NCBI RefSeq assembly: GCF_000166135.1
Contig: NC_014666.1
Location: 4,092,001 to 4,156,000, forward strand
Length of the DNA stretch: 64,000 nucleotides
DNA from: Pseudofrankia inefficax
Lineage (GTDB): Bacteria; Actinomycetota; Actinomycetes; Frankiales; Frankiaceae
Direction of reading: 5' to 3'
The position numbers and the translations under genes are program-made. A model generated the notes under the pieces. It had not been told where the DNA came from and searched no databases. It worked only from the letters and a program-made list of their open reading frames with translations. Positions within the stretch are counted from its first letter, which is position 1, and the number at the start of each line of letters is the position of its first letter. Below are positions 59,223 to 64,000 of the stretch, in pieces.

Positions 59223-61913
59223 TCACTGCCACCGGCCGACCTCCGACGCCGCACCCGTTTCGTGCTCGCGATCGGCGTAGGGGAGCGTGCCGTCGTCGAG
59301 GCGGGTGGCCGGATGGCAGGAGTCGTCCGCTCGCCCCAGAAGGCGCAGGTACCGCCGCTGGCCGTGCCGGATCGGGACCGTCGTCCTTGACTCGACGACG
59401 GGCCACCCGCCGCTGGCCTGGCCGGGCGGCACCGCCCAGAGGCTCGGGGCTCGCACGGACCTGGGCCGTGGCCGCGCGACGACGGCCCGCGGCGGCTGAG
59501 CGTCGATCACGGCGGGTGCCTGCCCCGAGTCCTCCCGTGCCCCGAAGCGCGCGTGCAGCCGTCGAAGCGGCGCCGGTGCCCACCAGTTGAGACCGCCGGC
59601 CAGCGCCATGATCGCCGGCACGAGGAGCGCGCGCACGATGGTGATGTCCAGGAACACGGCCAGGGCCATCCCGACGCCGACCATCGTGACGATGCTGATC
59701 TGGGACGTCGCCACCCCGACCATGACGACGATGACGGCGAGCCCCGCATAGCTCAGGAGCGGCCCGGTGGCGCCGAGGCCGCGGGCGACGGCCGCGCGGT
59801 TGTCGCCGCCGCGCAGGTACTCCTCCCGGATGCGGGCCAGGAGGAAGACCTCGTAGTCCATGCTGAGCCCGAACGCGATGCAGAAGATGAGGACCGGGGT
59901 GGTCAGCTCGATCGTGCCGGAGACCTCGAAGTCGCCGAACAGCCAGCGCAGGTGCCCGTCCTGGAAGATCAGGACCATCGTGCCCAGCACCGCTGCCATG
60001 TTGAGGGCGTTCAGCGCGAGCGCCTTCAGCGGCAGCAGCACGCTCCCGGTGAACAGGAACAGCAGAACGAACGTGGCGGCCACGACCACGGCGACGGCGC
60101 CCGGCAGGCTGTGCACGACGGCGTCCCTGGACTCGAGCAGATGGGGTGCCAGCCCGCCGACGTCGACGGAGTAGGGGGCGGGCAACGCCCAGACGCGCCG
60201 GACCATGTCGCGGGCCGAGTCCGACACGGGTTCGGGGTCCGAGGGCCACAGCGACAGCCAGGCCCCGCCGTGCGAGCCGAGGAAGGCGCCGCCGTCGGGG
60301 GGCGCCGGGGCGATCTGGCTCCCGGCGGCGTAGCTGCCCGACGCGGTGTCGACCCGGGCCACGCCCGGCACGGTCGACAGCGCCCGGGCGTACGCGGCGA
60401 GCCGGTCCGCGACCGGCTTCTCCCGCGCGTCGACGCCCGGGACGACGACCGGTATCTGGCACGGAAGGCAGACCGGGTAGTCGGTGCGCAGCGCGTCGGC
60501 GACCTCGTGGGACTCCGCGGTCGCCGGGAGAATCGTGTCGTCGGCGAGTGCGACCTTCAGCTGAAGCGTCGGCGCCGCCAGCAGCAGCATGAATCCGATC
60601 GCGGCACACGCCACGAGAACCGGCCGGGCCATCACCTTCTCGGCGAGCGCGGACCAGCGCGCGCCGGCGGTGCCACCCGCGGGCCCGACGCCGAACCGGG
60701 GGCGGTGCGCGCCCCCCTGCTCGCCGGTGGCCCAGCCGCCGCCACCGGGGGAGCGGCGCCGTCCGCGGTCGAGGCGGCGCCCGAGCAGCATGATGGCCGC
60801 GGGCAGCAACAGCAGTGCCGCGAGCTCGGACGCCAGGACGACGCCGACGCCGGCGTACGCATAGGAACGCAGGTAGGGCAGCGGAAGCAGGAGCGCGCCG
60901 GTCAGCGACAACGCGACCGTGAGGCCGGAGAACAGCACGGTGCGACCAGCGGTACGCAGGCTCGTCCGCAGCGCGGCGGCGTCAGGCTGACCGCGGTCGC
61001 GCTCCTCCCGGAACCGTCTGAGGATGAACAGGCTGTAGTCGACCGCGAGCGCGAAGCCGAGCGCCGTGATCAGATTGACCGAGAACACCGAGATGTAGGT
61101 CAGCCTGGCCATCAGGCGCAGCAGCGCCAGGCTCGCGATGACGGTGCTGCCACCCACCAGAACGGGCAGCATCGCCGGGACGACTCCGCCGAAGGCGGCC
61201 AGCAGCACGAGGAAGACCAGCGGCGCGGTCACCAGCTCCGCCCGTTGCAGGTCGCGGCGGCTGTGCTCGGTCACATCGCGCAGCACGGCCGGGGCCCCGC
61301 CGAACCGGACCTGAACGCCGGGCCCCGTGTAGGCGTACTTGTCGTGGAGCTGGGACAGGCGGCGCTGGATCTCGTCCTCGCTGCCGCCGAGGCGGAACAG
61401 GATCAGGCCGGAGTCGCCGTCCTTGGCCCGCAGCAGCGGTTGCGCGCCGTTGGTCGTCCAGTACGAGACGAGTCCGGCGACGCCCGGCTCGTGGGCCAGC
61501 TGTTCGGACAGCTCCCGGCCCAGACCGGCGGGCGTCGCCTCGTCGATCGAGGACCTCGCGACGATCTCGACGGCGATGTTCGGCGGCGCGCCGGGGAAGT
61601 CGTCGTCCAGCAGCCGCTCGGCCCGCGCCGCCGAGCTGTTCGGCGCGTAGAGGCCACCCGTCCCCAGGCCGCCGAAGACGCCGGCGGCCCAGGGCAGGGC
61701 GAGCGCGCCCAGCAGTGCCGCGACACCCAGCACGCGCCGCCCGCGGGTGATCGCCAGGTCGGCCAGCAGGTCGAACACCGACGGGCGCGGCGGGGGCAGC
61801 GGCACACGCGACTGGTCGGTGGCGGGGCCCCGCCGAGGCCGGAGATCGGCGCCTGTCGTGCGTACTCGTGGCGGGGCAGACCTGCGCGAGGTTGCCAGGG
61901 GTAACTCCGGCAT
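59223..61913 (-). CDS. MMPL family transporter
   Basis: 896 residues with 12 predicted helices. Both proton-relay motifs are intact: GFALAVDYSLFILRRFREE (helix 4) and FGLSMDYEVFLLARIREEYL (helix 10). External domains follow helix 1 (GGLYAPNSSAARAERLLDDD) and helix 7 (CLPCQIPVVVPGVDAREK). The C-terminal tail is Arg/Pro-rich and cytoplasmic. Such proteins export lipids, glycolipids or lipophilic natural products using the proton gradient; here the PKS/sulfotransferase product is a possible cargo. A C-run/G-run palindrome and a CTAGTTTG -10-like element lie just upstream, as for the other MMPL gene. Confidence 0.9.
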   Translation of the reverse strand: MPELPLATSRRSAPPRVRTTGADLRPRRGPATDQSRVPLPPPRPSVFDLLADLAITRGRRVLGVAALLGALALPWAAGVFGGLGTGGLYAPNSSAARAERLLDDDFPGAPPNIAVEIVARSSIDEATPAGLGRELSEQLAHEPGVAGLVSYWTTNGAQPLLRAKDGDSGLILFRLGGSEDEIQRRLSQLHDKYAYTGPGVQVRFGGAPAVLRDVTEHSRRDLQRAELVTAPLVFLVLLAAFGGVVPAMLPVLVGGSTVIASLALLRLMARLTYISVFSVNLITALGFALAVDYSLFILRRFREERDRGQPDAAALRTSLRTAGRTVLFSGLTVALSLTGALLLPLPYLRSYAYAGVGVVLASELAALLLLPAAIMLLGRRLDRGRRRSPGGGGWATGEQGGAHRPRFGVGPAGGTAGARWSALAEKVMARPVLVACAAIGFMLLLAAPTLQLKVALADDTILPATAESHEVADALRTDYPVCLPCQIPVVVPGVDAREKPVADRLAAYARALSTVPGVARVDTASGSYAAGSQIAPAPPDGGAFLGSHGGAWLSLWPSDPEPVSDSARDMVRRVWALPAPYSVDVGGLAPHLLESRDAVVHSLPGAVAVVVAATFVLLFLFTGSVLLPLKALALNALNMAAVLGTMVLIFQDGHLRWLFGDFEVSGTIELTTPVLIFCIAFGLSMDYEVFLLARIREEYLRGGDNRAAVARGLGATGPLLSYAGLAVIVVMVGVATSQISIVTMVGVGMALAVFLDITIVRALLVPAIMALAGGLNWWAPAPLRRLHARFGAREDSGQAPAVIDAQPPRAVVARPRPRSVRAPSLWAVPPGQASGGWPVVESRTTVPIRHGQRRYLRLLGRADDSCHPATRLDDGTLPYADREHETGAASEVGRWQ

Positions 61914-61945
61914 CAGCCCAAACTAGGGACGCCAATCCCCGCTCG

Positions 61946-61964
61946 GTACCCCCGATTGAGGGAC
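61946..61964. promoter_or_regulatory. Palindrome C, C-run/G-run box
   Basis: GTACCCCCGATTGAGGGAC is an imperfect inverted repeat. It ends 20 bases before a TAGTTT -10-like hexamer (61920-61925, minus strand), and the second MMPL start follows 7 bases after that. The spacing places it at the -35 position, as expected for an activator. Confidence 0.55.
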
Positions 61965-62022
61965 TTTTACTATTTGCCAGCTATGGGCTGAATTCCCCCT
62001 TTATCGGCGGCCGTCCGCGAGG

Positions 62023-62859
62023 TCACTGGAGCAGGCCGGACCGGCGGGCCACGGTGACGGCCGCGGTCCGGTTGCTGACTCCGAGCTTGCTGCGAATGCT
62101 GCGCAGGTAGGCCTTGACCGTCTCCGGGCTGACGACGAGCCGCTGCGCGGCCTCCGCGTTGGACAGGCCTTCGGCCACCAGTCCCAGTACCTCCAGTTCG
62201 CGCTGCGTGAGGGCGTACCCCGCCTCCTGAGCCGGCACGGCCTCGAGCACGCTGCTCTCGATCAGGTCGCGGATGGCGGCGATCCGAGCCTTGGCCGCCG
62301 GCGAGGCCATCTCCAGGGACAGCGCCACCAGCTCGCTGTCGATCCGCATGAGCGCCCCTTCGTCGACCTGCCACCGCCGCGGCGCGTCGATCTTGTGTGC
62401 CCGCGCGGCCTGGGCCACGAAGGACTCCAGCTGCCGGACGAACGACAGCGCGGACCTCGTCGTCGAGGTGCCGATCGGCTTGTCGGACCGCCCTGCCAGG
62501 TACAGGACATACAGCACACGGCCGTCCAGCCGCAGCGGCATGGCGAGCACGGAGCGGACGTGCTCCTGGCAGCTGGCCCGCCGCCGGGCGCGGGAACCCC
62601 CGACCGGCGCGCCGCCATAGTCAGCCAGCACGTACCGGCCAAGCGTGACGGCCCGGCCGCCGGTGCCCCGCCCGGCTGGCACGGTCATGCCCAGGCAGGC
62701 GTCGGTCCGCGCGCCGTCGACGCTGCGGATGGTCAGCGTCTTGGTCCGCGGATGCACCTGGCCGGCAAGGGTGAGATCGGCGCCGGTACGGTCGCGCAGC
62801 CGGGACGCGACCTTGGTGAGAAACTCGTCGGCGACATTGTCGGCGCATGGTTCTGGCAT
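62023..62859 (-). CDS. GAF-LuxR transcriptional regulator (second copy)
   Basis: 278 residues; the ATG has an excellent GAGGAGGACG site. A GAF-like sensor (TGADLTLAGQVHPRTKTLTI, GRGTGGRAVTLGRYVLADYG, VRSVLAMPLRLDGRVLYVLY) is followed by a helical linker and a LuxR helix-turn-helix: LTQRELEVLGLVAEGLSN, AEAAQRLVVSPETVKAYLRS and RSKLGVSNRTAAVTV. The DNA-binding domain is close to that of the first copy, so the two may bind the same boxes. It has no receiver domain. Its stop lies 110 bases from the second MMPL start, and the two are co-oriented. Confidence 0.9.
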   Translation of the reverse strand: MPEPCADNVADEFLTKVASRLRDRTGADLTLAGQVHPRTKTLTIRSVDGARTDACLGMTVPAGRGTGGRAVTLGRYVLADYGGAPVGGSRARRRASCQEHVRSVLAMPLRLDGRVLYVLYLAGRSDKPIGTSTTRSALSFVRQLESFVAQAARAHKIDAPRRWQVDEGALMRIDSELVALSLEMASPAAKARIAAIRDLIESSVLEAVPAQEAGYALTQRELEVLGLVAEGLSNAEAAQRLVVSPETVKAYLRSIRSKLGVSNRTAAVTVARRSGLLQ

Positions 62860-63751
62860 GATTCGTCCTCCTCGACGATCCCGCTGCAGCGGTACACGGG
62901 ATATCGGCGGCCTGAGCGCTGGATCCGAGCGGAACGAGACACACGTTCCGCCAGGCACCGCCGGCCTGTGGCTTCGCCTCCGCGCGGACGGTCGCCAGAA
63001 CCCGCCCACGCGCACATACCTGGTCTCGCGGAAACCGAATGGAAGGTGGCCCGCACGGCCGTCCCCAGTGGCCAAGCGGGCGGTCGCCGACGTTTTGTCG
63101 ACGGCGTCCGCGAGATTGTCAGCAACATTTTTCAGTTGTTCGAGCGGACGGCTGCTCCATGCGCCGACCACGCTCCAACGGTGCGCCCGAAGCCGGCCGT
63201 CCGAAGTTGTGCGACCAGGTCATTTCCGACTGAACCTGATCAACGCCTCCCAGGGGTCAGGGTACGGCCACGGTCGGCTCCAGGGCAACCGAAACCCCCG
63301 AAAGGGTGAACTTCATCGATGCTTCACCGCAAGCGCCCGCGTATTAGCCCCGACCGGGCCGTCGACGTTCCCGCCCACGGCGCCCAGGCCGCTCCGGGAA
63401 GTGGGCGGGGTAAAATAACAGTTGGTACGCAGAGCACTCTCGCCCCGGCAGGCTCCCGCTGGTGTTCGGCTGGCGCCCCGGGCTCGTACTGTTCACCCGA
63501 CGACAGGGCCGTGGAGCTCGTCGCGCGATCTGGGCCTCCTCGGGCCGCGCGCGCCACGTCGATCCTGGACGGTGAATGGGCCGGACAGATCTTCGTCCGG
63601 GCTGGCGCGAGATCTGGTGGCGCCGTGCCGCGCGCTGGCACCGGCGCTACCCGCTGCCGGGCCGTGCCCGCGGTCCGCGCGGTGCCGAGGCCGCCCGATG
63701 ATCGCCAGCGACGCCGCCGCGAACGGGCTGTCTGCCCCGATTTGCTCGATT
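62860..63751. other. Upstream region of the second LuxR gene
   Basis: About 890 bases without a supported gene. The LuxR frame stays open leftward from 63171, but the strong ribosome binding site at 62859 argues against an upstream start. A rightward frame at 63319-63771 is Arg/Ala/Pro-rich with no domain. The region contains one C-run/G-run box (63292-63309). Confidence 0.45.
63292..63309. promoter_or_regulatory. Palindrome E, C-run/G-run box (weak)
   Basis: AAACCCCCGAAAGGGTGA matches the left half and centre of palindrome B (ACCCCCGAACGGGGTAG), with a shorter G-run. It lies about 430 bases upstream of the second LuxR gene and about 500 bases before the right-edge lipoprotein gene, so its target is unclear. 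Confidence 0.35.
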
Positions 63752-63754
63752 TGG

Positions 63755-63770
63755 CCCTAATCCGGGGGTA
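63755..63770. promoter_or_regulatory. Palindrome D, C-run/G-run box
   Basis: CCCTAATCCGGGGGTA; its complement TACCCCCGGATTAGGG closely matches palindrome C (TACCCCCGATTGAGGG). A TAGCTT -10-like hexamer follows at 63793-63798 and the lipoprotein ATG at 63807. The site-to-hexamer distance (22 bases) is nearly that at palindrome C (20 bases). Confidence 0.55.
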
Positions 63771-63806
63771 ATGCGGGTATACGGCCATGTCTTAGCTTCG
63801 CGAGTC

Positions 63807-64000
63807 ATGTTGTCTCACCCGATGTCTGGGAAAGAGGGCTCGGCCGGCCGCTGGCGGACGGCGCTCGTCCTGCTCGCCGCGACGGCGGCGGTCGCGGCCT
63901 GTGGCCCCACCGCCGGCGCGCAGCCCGGCGATGACGCCGCCTCCGGCCAGACCGCGCCGGCCGCCGAACCGTCGCCGGTCGTGAACCCGGCCGCCGGCCC
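63807..64000 (+). CDS. Lipoprotein, C-terminus cut by window edge
   Basis: The frame opens MLSHPMSGKEGSAGRWRTAL, followed by a hydrophobic stretch ending in the lipobox VAAC, then a Pro/Ala/Gly/Asp-rich linker (GPTAGAQPGDDAASGQTAPA) running off the right edge. About 64 residues are visible. It should be lipid-anchored on the outer face of the membrane; the functional domain lies beyond the window. The promoter carries a C-run/G-run box shared with the MMPL genes, which links it to that regulon. A second in-frame ATG six codons in is an alternative start. Confidence 0.75.
   Translation, partial: MLSHPMSGKEGSAGRWRTALVLLAATAAVAACGPTAGAQPGDDAASGQTAPAAEPSPVVNPAAG

Noticed and set aside
63040-63171. 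N-terminal extension of the second LuxR protein
   Set aside because: The frame is open, but the strong GAGGAGGACG site before 62859 and the paralogue's length both favour the shorter protein.
63319-63771. 150-codon rightward gene
   Set aside because: Arg/Ala/Pro-rich with no ribosome binding site or domain; it overlaps the promoter and box of the lipoprotein gene.

Overview
The window is high-GC DNA from an actinomycete (Actinomycetota). The evidence is the gene content: a mycothiol-type DinB protein, an F420-type luciferase-like oxidoreductase, GAF-LuxR regulators, MMPL transporters, CYP157-like P450s without ExxR, and STAND ATPases with effector-associated domains. Frankia or a relative fits best, but this is an inference from gene style and not from a marker gene. 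No rRNA, tRNA or CRISPR array was found.

Layout. 0-12 kb: a secreted protein cut by the left edge, an ACP-acetyltransferase fusion, a 1637-residue kinase-like/ATPase/TPR-like/GAF/GGDEF protein, a DinB protein, and an Hsp70 (DnaK) fused to a C-terminal TIR domain. 11-18.6 kb: an IS3 remnant, two exported glycoside hydrolases (GH114, GH128) beside copies of a palindromic repeat, an F420-type oxidoreductase, a divergent MFS pump/TetR pair and a methyltransferase. 18.7-25 kb: a truncated Ser/Thr kinase beside a 1956-residue EAD1-NB-ARC protein with about 38 tandem 32/36-residue repeats. 25-28.7 kb: slipin, CDF metal transporter, P450.

28.7-37.1 kb is the most striking block. It holds a tachylectin protein with a helical N-terminus, a frameshifted aegerolysin/ET79-like plus cysteine-peptidase-like protein, a holin-like membrane protein, a trypsin-nuclease fusion and a lysozyme-like muramidase. 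Divergently from these run a CHAP endopeptidase/amidase and a small Cys-rich secreted peptide. None of the large toxin- or enzyme-like proteins has a Sec signal. A near-perfect 17-bp palindrome lies in the divergent promoter. I read this as a candidate lysis-mediated toxin release cassette.

37-46 kb: a membrane protein, an alpha/beta hydrolase, a DUF7507-type repeat protein and a lipoprotein fragment that meet tail to tail at an apparent deletion junction, a second EAD-NB-ARC protein with a beta-propeller C-terminus, and a VOC protein. 46-64 kb resembles a small natural-product locus: a single-module PKS (dead ACP-KS-AT-KR-ACP-TE) translationally coupled to a sulfotransferase-methyltransferase fusion, two paralogous GAF-LuxR regulators, two MMPL transporters (one without both proton-relay Asp-Tyr pairs), a second CYP157-like P450, and a lipoprotein cut by the right edge. 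Related C-run/G-run palindromes lie upstream of both MMPL genes, the lipoprotein and probably both LuxR genes.
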